From JAYVJH01 sp043777595 (lineage in GTDB: Bacteria; Bacteroidota; Bacteroidia; Cytophagales; Spirosomataceae): a stretch of DNA of 38,115 nt. Numbering within the stretch: position 1 is the first letter of the stretch; each line of letters opens with the position of its first letter. Both the position numbers and the translations under genes were made by a program. This document shows, piece after piece, positions 16,828 to 23,995 of the stretch. The notes beneath the pieces were generated by a model. That model made no database searches and was not told where the DNA came from. It worked only from the letters and a program-made list of their open reading frames with translations. The stretch is taken from positions 1-38,115 of the forward strand of contig JAYWHT010000073.1 of the NCBI GenBank assembly GCA_043777595.1, given 5' to 3'.

Positions 16828-17453
16828 AAAATGAAAAATTGAGTAGTCGAGAGTTAATTTTGGCTAAAATCAAAGACAATCAGCCCGAGTTGATGGCTTT
16901 GCCAGCCTTACCGTCGTTTGCAATTATAGATTCCAATCAAAAAAATATTGACTCGTTGGCCATAAAAGCCCAATTTGCCCAAGTTTTGGCTACCATTGGC
17001 GGCCAAGTGATTGAGATTGATGGTTATGACGAAATAATAAGTTATGTCAAGGGTACGTTTGCCGATGCAAGCCGAATCGTTACAACTATTTCAGGACTAT
17101 CGGGGCAATTATTTGATGATAAATGGATTGATGGCAACCCGCATGACTTGGCAAACGTTGAACTGAGTATCGTGGCCGCACACTTTGGAGTAGCCGAAAA
17201 CGGCTCTGTGTGGGTAACAGAAGATTTGCTTTGCCAACAACGGGTACTACCTTTTATTACTCAAAACTTGGCTATTGTTATCGACAAACAAAATATTGTA
17301 CCCACCATGCACCACGCCTACGAGCGCATTGCGGGAAGCGATTATGGTTTCGGAACGTTTATTGCTGGGCCATCAAAGACGGCAGACATTGAGCAGTCGC
17401 TCGTTTTGGGCGCACATGGCTCTCGGACGATGACCGTGTTTTTGATGGGTTGA
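16824..17453 (+). CDS. lutC: Lactate utilization protein C (LUD domain)
   Basis: 209 aa LUD-domain protein, the third member of the lactate-oxidation complex. Diagnostic segments are AENGSVWVTE with RVLPFITQNLAIVID in the centre and GPSKTADIEQSLVLGAHGSR near the C-terminus, which is the conserved LutC end. It is slightly shorter than Bacillus-type LutC (about 240 aa) but nothing seems missing. Translation starts inside the lutB stop codon. It converges on crcB with 23 bp between the stops. Confidence 0.95.
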   Translation: MKNEKLSSRELILAKIKDNQPELMALPALPSFAIIDSNQKNIDSLAIKAQFAQVLATIGGQVIEIDGYDEIISYVKGTFADASRIVTTISGLSGQLFDDKWIDGNPHDLANVELSIVAAHFGVAENGSVWVTEDLLCQQRVLPFITQNLAIVIDKQNIVPTMHHAYERIAGSDYGFGTFIAGPSKTADIEQSLVLGAHGSRTMTVFLMG

Positions 17454-17476
17454 TGGTTGGGTTTTATAGCAAAAGC

Positions 17477-17848
17477 CTACTTTACCAAACTCAACCCCAA
17501 CCAAACGGCCAGTAAGCCCACAACTAAACTCCCAACAGCGTATGCAACAAAAAGGCCAAGCTGGTGGGTGTGTAGTAGTTGTAGGTTTTCGTAGCTGAAT
17601 GTAGAAAAAGTAGTATAACCACCACAGATTCCAGTTATCAGAAACAGTTTCCAGTCAGCATTAAAGCCTGTGTAACGGTCGGACAAGCCGTAAACTATTC
17701 CAATTATTAGGCAGCCAGTTATGTTGGCTACAAAAGTGCTAATTGGAAACGAAAATGTGCATAACTTGTTGATAAACAATGCCGTTAGGTAGCGAGCCAC
17801 ACTACCCAAACCTCCACCAACTGCGACTATGGCCAGCGTCCGTATCAT
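17477..17848 (-). CDS. crcB: Fluoride channel CrcB/FluC
   Basis: 123 aa, four hydrophobic segments, the dual-topology dimeric fluoride exporter of the inner membrane. Family motifs are intact: GGGLGSVARYL at the first helix, FVANITGCLIIG with the conserved Asn in helix 2, and GICGGYTTFSTFSYE in helix 3 carrying the phenylalanines and threonines that line the pore. The start codon overlaps the stop of the upstream PTPS gene by 4 bp. No fluoride riboswitch is possible directly before it, because it lies inside an operon; expression probably comes from the hldD promoter. Confidence 0.96.
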   Translation of the reverse strand: MIRTLAIVAVGGGLGSVARYLTALFINKLCTFSFPISTFVANITGCLIIGIVYGLSDRYTGFNADWKLFLITGICGGYTTFSTFSYENLQLLHTHQLGLFVAYAVGSLVVGLLAVWLGLSLVK

Positions 17849-18264
17849 TCGCCAAAATATTCTACATAATTTTTTGGAGTTTCAATCAATTTGAGGGAGT
17901 GTAGCTTTGCATGAGGAGCGGCGGCAGTAATATGAGGCGATAGAATATCCCAGATTTTGACTATAAAGTTCTCGCAACTCGTAATGGTATCGGCCATAAA
18001 AGCCACGTCTAAGTTTAGGTTTAGGTGATCGACTTTGTCTATTATTTCTGTCCTAATCATATCGCCCAATGCTTTCAAGTCCATGACAAAGCCAGTTTCG
18101 GGGTCAATTTTCCCTTTGACCGTTACAACTAACTCAAAATTGTGGCCGTGGTAGTTTTTATTGGCACAACGACCAAAGACGGCAGTATTTTTTTCGTCGC
18201 TCCACTCAGGATTAAAAACACGGTGTGCAGCATTAAAATGTTCGACTCGGGTGATATAGACCAT
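17845..18264 (-). CDS. 6-pyruvoyl-tetrahydropterin synthase / QueD family protein
   Basis: 139 aa T-fold enzyme. Zinc ligands are the His in FNAAHRVF (H14) and the pair in YHGHNF (H39, H41); the catalytic cysteine lies in GRCANKN (C33) and the Asp-His pair in VDHLNLN. The GxIDPETGFVMDL block is that of the pterin-synthase type. Family members make 6-pyruvoyl-tetrahydropterin or 6-carboxy-tetrahydropterin (queuosine route) from dihydroneopterin triphosphate. No other queuosine or folate gene is adjacent, so which product is made stays open. Middle gene of the hldD-PTPS-crcB operon: 5 bp after hldD and overlapping crcB by 4 bp. Confidence 0.9.
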   Translation of the reverse strand: MVYITRVEHFNAAHRVFNPEWSDEKNTAVFGRCANKNYHGHNFELVVTVKGKIDPETGFVMDLKALGDMIRTEIIDKVDHLNLNLDVAFMADTITSCENFIVKIWDILSPHITAAAPHAKLHSLKLIETPKNYVEYFGE

Positions 18265-18269
18265 GGCAC

Positions 18270-19235
18270 TTAAAGCGTTTTGTTTTCTATCAAATAATTT
18301 TTAACATAATCGGCAATTCCTTCTTCGAGTGTATGAAAAGGCTTGTTGTAGCCTATTGAGCGCAATTTACTCATATTGGCTTGTGTAAAATATTGGTATT
18401 TGTCTCTGATGTCGGCAGGGGTGTCTATAAACGAAATAGCAGGGGCAATATTGAGATTGACAAAAGTATTGGTTACTAAATCCAGAAAAGTACGTGCTTT
18501 GCCGCTCCCCAGATTATAAATACCAGAGTTGCGGCGGTGGTGCATCAAAAACAAACATACTTCGACTACGTCTTTTACATAAATAAAGTCTCGTATCTGT
18601 TCGCCGTCCTTAAAATCTGGGTTGTGCGACTTAAAGAGCCGCATTTGGCCAGTGGCTTTTATTTGATTGAAAGCATGAAATATTACCGATGCCATGCGCC
18701 CTTTGTGGTATTCGTTGGGGCCATAAACATTAAAAAATTTGAGTCCAGCCCAAAAAAACGGCTTTTTTTCTTGTTGCAATGCCCAAATATCAAACTCGTT
18801 TTTGGAGTCGCCATACGGGTTGAGCGGTTTGAGGAGTGGGATATTCTGCTCGTTGTCGTCGTAGCCCAGCTCACCGAGGCCATAAGTAGCCGCCGATGAG
18901 GCATACACCAATGGTATTTGATATTGAATACATTTTTGCCAGATTTTTTTTGAATAAGCTACATTCAGTTCTTCAAAAATCTGAACATCAAACTCAGTAG
19001 TGTCTGTTCGTGCGCCAATATGAAACAAAAACTCGACCTCGTGGTAGTTGTTGTCGAGCCAGTCAAAAAACAAATCACGCTCGACTTGCTCAATAATTTT
19101 TTTGTTTTCGAGATTTGGCAATTTTTCTAATCTCGAAAAATCATCTACTGCAATAATATGATTGAAGTTTTCGGCATTTAGCCGACCAATCAAACAGCTA
19201 CCAATAAACCCCGCTGCTCCTGTTACGATAATCAT
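18270..19235 (-). CDS. hldD: ADP-L-glycero-D-manno-heptose 6-epimerase
   Basis: 321 aa from the ATG at 19235; an in-frame TTG five codons upstream is less likely. It is an extended SDR epimerase that makes the heptose donor for lipopolysaccharide inner core. The Rossmann motif IIVTGAAGFIGSCLIGRL is at the N-terminus, followed by the acidic DDFSRLEKLPNL segment. The catalytic Ser is in VYASSAATYG and the Tyr-x3-Lys pair in NPYGDSKNEFD; FFNVYGPNEYHKGRMASV is diagnostic for HldD. First gene of a three-gene operon. An exact -7 element (reverse strand, 19311-19318) lies upstream. No heptosyltransferase is in the window. Confidence 0.95.
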   Translation of the reverse strand: MIIVTGAAGFIGSCLIGRLNAENFNHIIAVDDFSRLEKLPNLENKKIIEQVERDLFFDWLDNNYHEVEFLFHIGARTDTTEFDVQIFEELNVAYSKKIWQKCIQYQIPLVYASSAATYGLGELGYDDNEQNIPLLKPLNPYGDSKNEFDIWALQQEKKPFFWAGLKFFNVYGPNEYHKGRMASVIFHAFNQIKATGQMRLFKSHNPDFKDGEQIRDFIYVKDVVEVCLFLMHHRRNSGIYNLGSGKARTFLDLVTNTFVNLNIAPAISFIDTPADIRDKYQYFTQANMSKLRSIGYNKPFHTLEEGIADYVKNYLIENKTL

Positions 19236-19310
19236 TTTTTGTTTGCCCAATAAATTATAAAATGTATGTAAATCAAATAGTTGGCGCAGGGTTTAGTCTA
19301 AAAGGGAGCG

Positions 19311-19318
19311 CAAAGTTA
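19311..19318 (-). promoter_or_regulatory. Candidate -7 promoter element of the hldD operon
   Basis: Reverse strand reads TAACTTTG, an exact TAnnTTTG match, 75 bp upstream of the hldD ATG. I find no TTG/TTTG at the proper -33 distance, so confidence is limited. Confidence 0.35.
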
Positions 19319-19463
19319 GGCCGAAAGTTTGTATTATACTATTTAAGTAGTTAAGAGATTTGAGTATTGAGTATTGAAAATGTTGCAAATGATTGATTTT
19401 GAAGTAGTTAAACTAAAAATCAACTACTCAATATCTGTAACTACTTAAACAGAAGAGGAAAAA

Positions 19464-19484
19464 TAAAATGCAAAATGTAAAATG
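19464..19484 (+). repeat. Heptanucleotide tandem repeat YAAAATG x3
   Basis: Three perfect heptamers (T/C)AAAATG in a row, with a fourth degenerate unit after them, in the hldD-pheS intergenic region. It does not overlap coding sequence. Confidence 0.6.
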
Positions 19485-19573
19485 CAAAAATATCGAATTG
19501 AAAGACGACTGCAACCAAAGTAATGGCCAGTTATCGAAAAACCAAGTTTTAGGAATATTTCGATATTTTTAAC

Positions 19574-19581
19574 TAATTTTG
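19574..19581 (+). promoter_or_regulatory. Candidate -7 promoter element of pheS
   Basis: TAATTTTG matches TAnnTTTG exactly and ends 16 bp before the pheS ATG, implying a leader of only about 10 nt. A T-rich TTTT at 19547-19550 may stand in for the -33 box at a 23-bp spacing. Confidence 0.4.
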
Positions 19582-19597
19582 TCCAAAAATTATTGAT

Positions 19598-20659
19598 ATG
19601 CTGACTGAAAAAGTAGCGGCGATTGCTGCCGAAATAACACGTTTTGAAGTAACAACCAAAGAACATTTAGAGGCGTTTAGAATGAGGTTTATTAGTCGTA
19701 AGGGCGAAATAGAATCGTTGTTTGAAGGACTAAAAGACGTGCCAAAAGAAGACCGCCGAGTGGTAGGTCTTGAACTGAATGGCCTCAAAAACTTAGCTTT
19801 GAGCCGTTTTCAAGATCTACAAACACTACTTGACGACAATACCAATGAGTCAGTTTCGGCAATGATTGACCTCACGCTTCCTGTCGCTCCCAACCAACTG
19901 GGGAGTATTCACCCGCTGACGTTGGCTCGTGCCAAAATCATTGAGATATTCGAGCGAATGGGTTTTAGTGTGTCGGACGGCCCCGAAATAGACACAGATT
20001 GGTATAACTTTTCGGCTCTAAACTTTGCCGAAAACCACCCAGCTCGGGAAATGCAAGACACGTTTTTTATAGAAAAAAGTACCAATAAAGAAGCAGACGA
20101 CGTATTACTTCGGACACATACCTCAAACGTACAGGTACGGCTCATGGAACACAAACAGCCACCGCTACGTGCCATTATGCCAGGGCGGGTATATCGCAAC
20201 GAGGCTATATCGGCACGGGCGCATTGCTTTTTCCATCAAGTTGAGGGAATTTATGTCGATAAAAACGTAGGTTTCAAAGATCTCAAAGATACGCTCTATC
20301 ATTTTGCCAAAGAGATGTTTGGCCCCGAAACTACTATCAGGCTGCGCCCTTCGTATTTTCCGTTTACTGAGCCAAGTGCCGAGATTGATATTTCGTGCGG
20401 CCTCAACGACCCCAAAGGTTGTCAGCTATGTGGCGGCAGCAAAAATATTTGTAAAGGCTCTGGCTGGGTAGAGATTGCGGGTAGTGGTATGGTGGACCCT
20501 AACGTACTGGCCAACTGCGGCATAGACCCCGAGCAATATACTGGTTTTGCATTTGGAATGGGCGTGGAGCGCATCGCCCAGTTGTGTTATGGTGTCAAAG
20601 ATTTGCGGCTCTATTCAGAAAATGACGTGCGTTTCTTACGCCAGTTTGAGGGGGCGTGA
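19598..20659 (+). CDS. pheS: Phenylalanyl-tRNA synthetase alpha subunit
   Basis: 353 aa class II aminoacyl-tRNA synthetase subunit, which charges tRNA-Phe together with PheT. The N-terminal coiled coil (about residues 1-85) is followed by the catalytic domain: GPEIDTDWYNFSALNF, the His-rich HPAREMQDTFFIEK, the motif 2 region GRVYRNEAISARAHCFFHQ, and motif 3 FAFGMGVERIAQLCYG, all intact. The KGCQLCGGSKNICKGSGW segment is normal for the family. pheT is not adjacent, which is common in Bacteroidota. It converges on the protease gene with 6 bp between stops. Confidence 0.97.
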   Translation: MLTEKVAAIAAEITRFEVTTKEHLEAFRMRFISRKGEIESLFEGLKDVPKEDRRVVGLELNGLKNLALSRFQDLQTLLDDNTNESVSAMIDLTLPVAPNQLGSIHPLTLARAKIIEIFERMGFSVSDGPEIDTDWYNFSALNFAENHPAREMQDTFFIEKSTNKEADDVLLRTHTSNVQVRLMEHKQPPLRAIMPGRVYRNEAISARAHCFFHQVEGIYVDKNVGFKDLKDTLYHFAKEMFGPETTIRLRPSYFPFTEPSAEIDISCGLNDPKGCQLCGGSKNICKGSGWVEIAGSGMVDPNVLANCGIDPEQYTGFAFGMGVERIAQLCYGVKDLRLYSENDVRFLRQFEGA

Positions 20660-20665
20660 TGTAGT

Positions 20666-22318
20666 TTATTTACTCAACAGTTTGGCTTGGTCAAATAGTG
20701 TAAGGGCTTTTGTGTAGGTGTTGTCGAGTGCAGACATGGCTTGGTAGTATTCGTTATTGAGGCCGTTGCCTTGGCTTTTTTTCTGAAAAACATACCGCCC
20801 TATGTATGCTTTGAGTTGTGCCTTGATGTAGTTTTTTGAGCGATTGTATTCTTTATCGTTGGGTTTTATTGCTGCCTCCGTAGCTGCTTTCTGCACTTGC
20901 TGCAAGTCGGACTCGCTGACAGAAAACGTTTTGAGATAATCGTCAAAGGTCATTTTTGCTAACTCTATACGGTGTTTGTCGGTATATTGAAGAGCGTATT
21001 CTCTGATTATGTTTTGGCCCCAAAGCGCATACAAATAGTTGGAATATAGACTGGTGTCTTGCCCCACAAAAACATCGGGACTGATACCGCCACCGCCATA
21101 AACAACCCGCCCAGCATCGGTTTTGAATCTAAGTTTTGGGTTATTTTTGATGCTATCGGCTACAAACAGTTCCCCACCGTCTATGCGTTGCTTCATGTCT
21201 TTTTCGTAGTCTTCTAAGTGGCCATGCTCGTAGGGTTTCTGAATACTGCGACCAGAGGGAGTATAATATCTCGAAATCGTAATTCTTAGTTCTGAACCAT
21301 CGGACAGGCTGACGGGCATCTGTACCAACCCTTTGCCAAACGAGCGGCGGCCAACAATGAGCGCACGGTCGTGGTCTTGTAGCGCACCCGAAACGATTTC
21401 GGAAGCCGATGCGCTGCCTTCGTCTATTAGCACAATAACGGGGCCGTCTTCAAAGAGTCCGTCAAAAGCGGTATTGGTTTTGTGGTCGTATCGGTTGTCT
21501 TTGCCGTCGGTATAAACAATCAATTTGTTGCCGCCCAGCAGTTCATCAACCATGTTGGTGGCTCTGTCCATGTAGCCGCCAGGATTGCCCCGAAGATCGA
21601 GCAGTAGTTTTTTCATTCCCTGCGATTTGAGCGTTTTGATGGCACTTTTAAACTCGTCATAAGTACTTTCTGCAAATTTTGTAACTTTCAGATAGCCCAC
21701 ATCACCGTTGGTAATATAAGCCGCATCGATTGAATAAGTTGATATGCGGCCTCGTTTGAGAGTAAACGATAGTATTTTTTTGCCTCTCAACATATCAATT
21801 TTTACTTCCGAGTTTCGCTGCCCTCTTAGTTTTGAATAAATATAGGCATTGGTTATTTTTTTTCCTGTAAAATCCAAACCATCGACCCGTATCATTTTGT
21901 CGCCACCCCTAATGCCCACCGCCTCAGACGGCCCACCCGAAAGTGTACCAACGACCTGAACTGTGTCTTTGAACAAATTGAACTCTATGCCAATGCCATC
22001 GTAGCCATTTGAAAGCTGCGAACGAACGGCCTCTGCTTCGGCTGGTGGAAAGTACGTGGTGTGTGGGTCTAACTTTTCGAGCATTTTGGTTATTGAGTAG
22101 TCCACTAATTCGTCAGTATTGACTGTATCAACGTAGTTGTTGTTAATCAACTGCAACACTTCTTTGAACTTGGTGTAGCCCTTTGAGACATCGTTTGTAC
22201 CACGGCCACCCAAAAATGTTGCACCCAGAAAAATACCTGAAACGAGTGTGAGACCAAGCAAAACTGGTAATTTGACAGTTGAGGGTGAGTTTTGAATGGG
22301 TTTGTCTGGATTAGTCAT
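20666..22318 (-). CDS. C-terminal processing protease, S41 family
   Basis: 550 aa. One N-terminal membrane segment (about residues 17-38) anchors it in the inner membrane facing the periplasm. A PDZ domain (about 100-190) with GYDGIGIEFNLFKDTVQV precedes the S41 core. The Ser-Lys dyad reads as S304 in GSASASE and K329 in RRSFGKG, a spacing of 25 as in the Prc/CtpA family, with DLRGNPGG before it. The C-terminal 180 residues are helical. Such proteases trim or degrade periplasmic proteins from their C-terminus. It starts 30 bp after the GH3-family gene and is probably co-transcribed. Confidence 0.94.
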   Translation of the reverse strand: MTNPDKPIQNSPSTVKLPVLLGLTLVSGIFLGATFLGGRGTNDVSKGYTKFKEVLQLINNNYVDTVNTDELVDYSITKMLEKLDPHTTYFPPAEAEAVRSQLSNGYDGIGIEFNLFKDTVQVVGTLSGGPSEAVGIRGGDKMIRVDGLDFTGKKITNAYIYSKLRGQRNSEVKIDMLRGKKILSFTLKRGRISTYSIDAAYITNGDVGYLKVTKFAESTYDEFKSAIKTLKSQGMKKLLLDLRGNPGGYMDRATNMVDELLGGNKLIVYTDGKDNRYDHKTNTAFDGLFEDGPVIVLIDEGSASASEIVSGALQDHDRALIVGRRSFGKGLVQMPVSLSDGSELRITISRYYTPSGRSIQKPYEHGHLEDYEKDMKQRIDGGELFVADSIKNNPKLRFKTDAGRVVYGGGGISPDVFVGQDTSLYSNYLYALWGQNIIREYALQYTDKHRIELAKMTFDDYLKTFSVSESDLQQVQKAATEAAIKPNDKEYNRSKNYIKAQLKAYIGRYVFQKKSQGNGLNNEYYQAMSALDNTYTKALTLFDQAKLLSK

Positions 22319-22348
22319 TTAGATTTGGGCGTAAAATGAGCCGTAAAG

Positions 22349-23842
22349 TTAGCGATTTTTTGTTAATTCATTGGCAATCGTTCGGTCGTTGGCCAATCGT
22401 GGTACTTTGTTTTGGCCACCGAGTTTGCCCTTTTTTCGCATATAGTCTATAAACGAATTGGGGCGTAGCGAGGTTATTTTGAGTGGTTGTAAAATTGTCC
22501 CGCCAATCAAATCATCATAATAGGCGTTGAGCTGTGTCAGGCGGTAGTCGAGGGCGGCGGCAAAGGCGTTGGGGTCGTGTGGTTGTTGGGCAAATTCAAT
22601 GAGCCATTCGTGGTAGGGGAGTCCTTCTGAGGGTGCTACCATTGGGGCTACTGTCAGCTCTACGATTTCTGTTTCGGGGTGCTGGGCCATGGCATATTGC
22701 AGTGCTTTTTCTATTTCTTCGCCGATGACGTGTTCGCCGAAAGCCGAAATAAAATGCTTGATTCGTCCTGAAACTACGATACGATAAGGGTTTTTAGACA
22801 CAAATTTGATAGTATCGCCAATCGAATAGCCCCAAAGACCGGCATTGCTGTTGATGACGAGTGCGTAGTTTTTGTTTAATTCTACTTCTTCAATACATAA
22901 TCTTGTTGGGTTTGGATTAAAATAATCTTCGACAGGGATAAATTCAAAGAAAATACCTGAATTTAACAACAACAGTAGTCCTTCGGCTTTTTGTGAATCT
23001 TGATAGGCAATAAAACCCTCAGAGGCAGGATACATCTCGATTGAGTCTATTTTTTTTCCGATTGTTTCAAATAATTTGGCACGGTATGGCTCAAAATTAA
23101 CTCCACCATATACAAATAGTTCAAAGTCAGGAAAAACGTCTTTGATAGGGCGACCTGTTCGGGCAACGATTTTATCGAAATACATCTGTACCCAAGGCGG
23201 AATACCCGAAATGAGCGACATAGGCTGGTTTAGTGTTTCGTCTATAATTTGGTCTAATTTTGTTTCCCAGTCTTCGATGCAGTTGGTGCTGTAACTCGGC
23301 ATTTGGTTTGAGCGCAAGTAGGCAGGCACGTGGTGATTGACAATACCCGAAAGCCGCCCAGTTGGAACAAGTCCTTTTTGGTCTAAAATAGGGCTACCCG
23401 ACAAAAAAATAAGTTTTTTATCCAAAAATTGCGCCCGCCCTGTTTCATGGACATAATTCAAGAGCGCATCTCTGGCGGAGTCGATGTGATTTGAAATTGA
23501 ATCTTTGGTAATTGGAATGTATTTAGTGCCAGAAGTTGTACCAGACGTTTTGGCAAAATAAACGGGCTGCCCCCGCCAAAGTACATCTGGCTGGCCATCA
23601 ATGATTTGCTCAATGTAAGGTTGCAGCTCTTCGTAGTCTCTGATGGGTACGGCTTGTTTGAAGTCGTTGTAGGTCTGGATATTGGCAAATTGGTGTGCTT
23701 TGCCAAAGGCTGTATTTTTTGCTTCCGAAACGAGCTTTTTGAGCCAGTATTTTTGAGTATCGGCGGCGGCGTATATCCAGCTTTGTTGCTGGTTTACAAT
23801 TAGTTGGGCAAGTGGTTTACTGAGTAGCGAACGAAAAATCAT
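22349..23842 (-). CDS. GH3 auxin-responsive promoter family protein (acyl-adenylate-forming enzyme)
   Basis: 497 aa, ANL-like adenylating enzyme of the GH3 family, whose plant members join acyl hormones to amino acids; bacterial roles are largely unknown. The ATP-binding loop reads YFAKTSGTTSGTKYIPIT (about residues 106-123), followed by EMYPASEGFIAYQ and the hinge/lid region YRIVVSGRIKHFISAFGEHV. The C-terminal part carries the small mobile domain. It is cytosolic with no signal. A 9-bp inverted repeat at 23860-23896 lies just upstream of the start. The downstream gene is the processing protease. Its substrate is not predictable from sequence alone. Confidence 0.9.
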   Translation of the reverse strand: MIFRSLLSKPLAQLIVNQQQSWIYAAADTQKYWLKKLVSEAKNTAFGKAHQFANIQTYNDFKQAVPIRDYEELQPYIEQIIDGQPDVLWRGQPVYFAKTSGTTSGTKYIPITKDSISNHIDSARDALLNYVHETGRAQFLDKKLIFLSGSPILDQKGLVPTGRLSGIVNHHVPAYLRSNQMPSYSTNCIEDWETKLDQIIDETLNQPMSLISGIPPWVQMYFDKIVARTGRPIKDVFPDFELFVYGGVNFEPYRAKLFETIGKKIDSIEMYPASEGFIAYQDSQKAEGLLLLLNSGIFFEFIPVEDYFNPNPTRLCIEEVELNKNYALVINSNAGLWGYSIGDTIKFVSKNPYRIVVSGRIKHFISAFGEHVIGEEIEKALQYAMAQHPETEIVELTVAPMVAPSEGLPYHEWLIEFAQQPHDPNAFAAALDYRLTQLNAYYDDLIGGTILQPLKITSLRPNSFIDYMRKKGKLGGQNKVPRLANDRTIANELTKNR

Positions 23843-23859
23843 ATTGGTTTTAGGTCATT

Positions 23860-23896
23860 GGTCGTGTGGGCTTGATGACAACGAGTACACACGACC
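23860..23896. repeat. Inverted repeat upstream of the GH3-family gene
   Basis: GGTCGTGTG (23860-23868) and CACACGACC (23888-23896) are perfect complements separated by 19 bp. They sit 18 bp before the start codon of the minus-strand GH3-family gene, a position suited to an operator or a leader hairpin. Confidence 0.5.
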
Positions 23897-23939
23897 ACGC
23901 ACGACACCCAAAAATAGGTATTTTCTGATTGTGAACAAA

Positions 23940-23977
23940 AATAAAGCGCAGAACCACAATTGGTTCTGCGCTTTATT
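23940..23977 (-). terminator. Strong rho-independent terminator
   Basis: A perfect 17-bp stem (23940-23956 with 23961-23977), loop CAAT, rich in GC in the middle (GCGCAGAACC). On the minus strand it is followed by a T-rich tail. It lies 18 bp after the stop of the OmpA-family gene and ends that transcription unit before the GH3-family promoter region. Confidence 0.85.
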
Positions 23978-23995
23978 GGTAAATCGTAAATCGAA

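Larger units (their letters stand above)
19236..19597. other. Divergent intergenic region between hldD and pheS
   Basis: This 362-bp AT-rich stretch carries opposing promoter candidates at its two ends and, between them, short heptanucleotide repeats: GAGTATT twice at 19362-19375 and YAAAATG three times at 19464-19484. A GTAGTT/AACTAC inverted repeat lies near 19400-19430. No ORF or RNA gene is evident. Confidence 0.55.
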
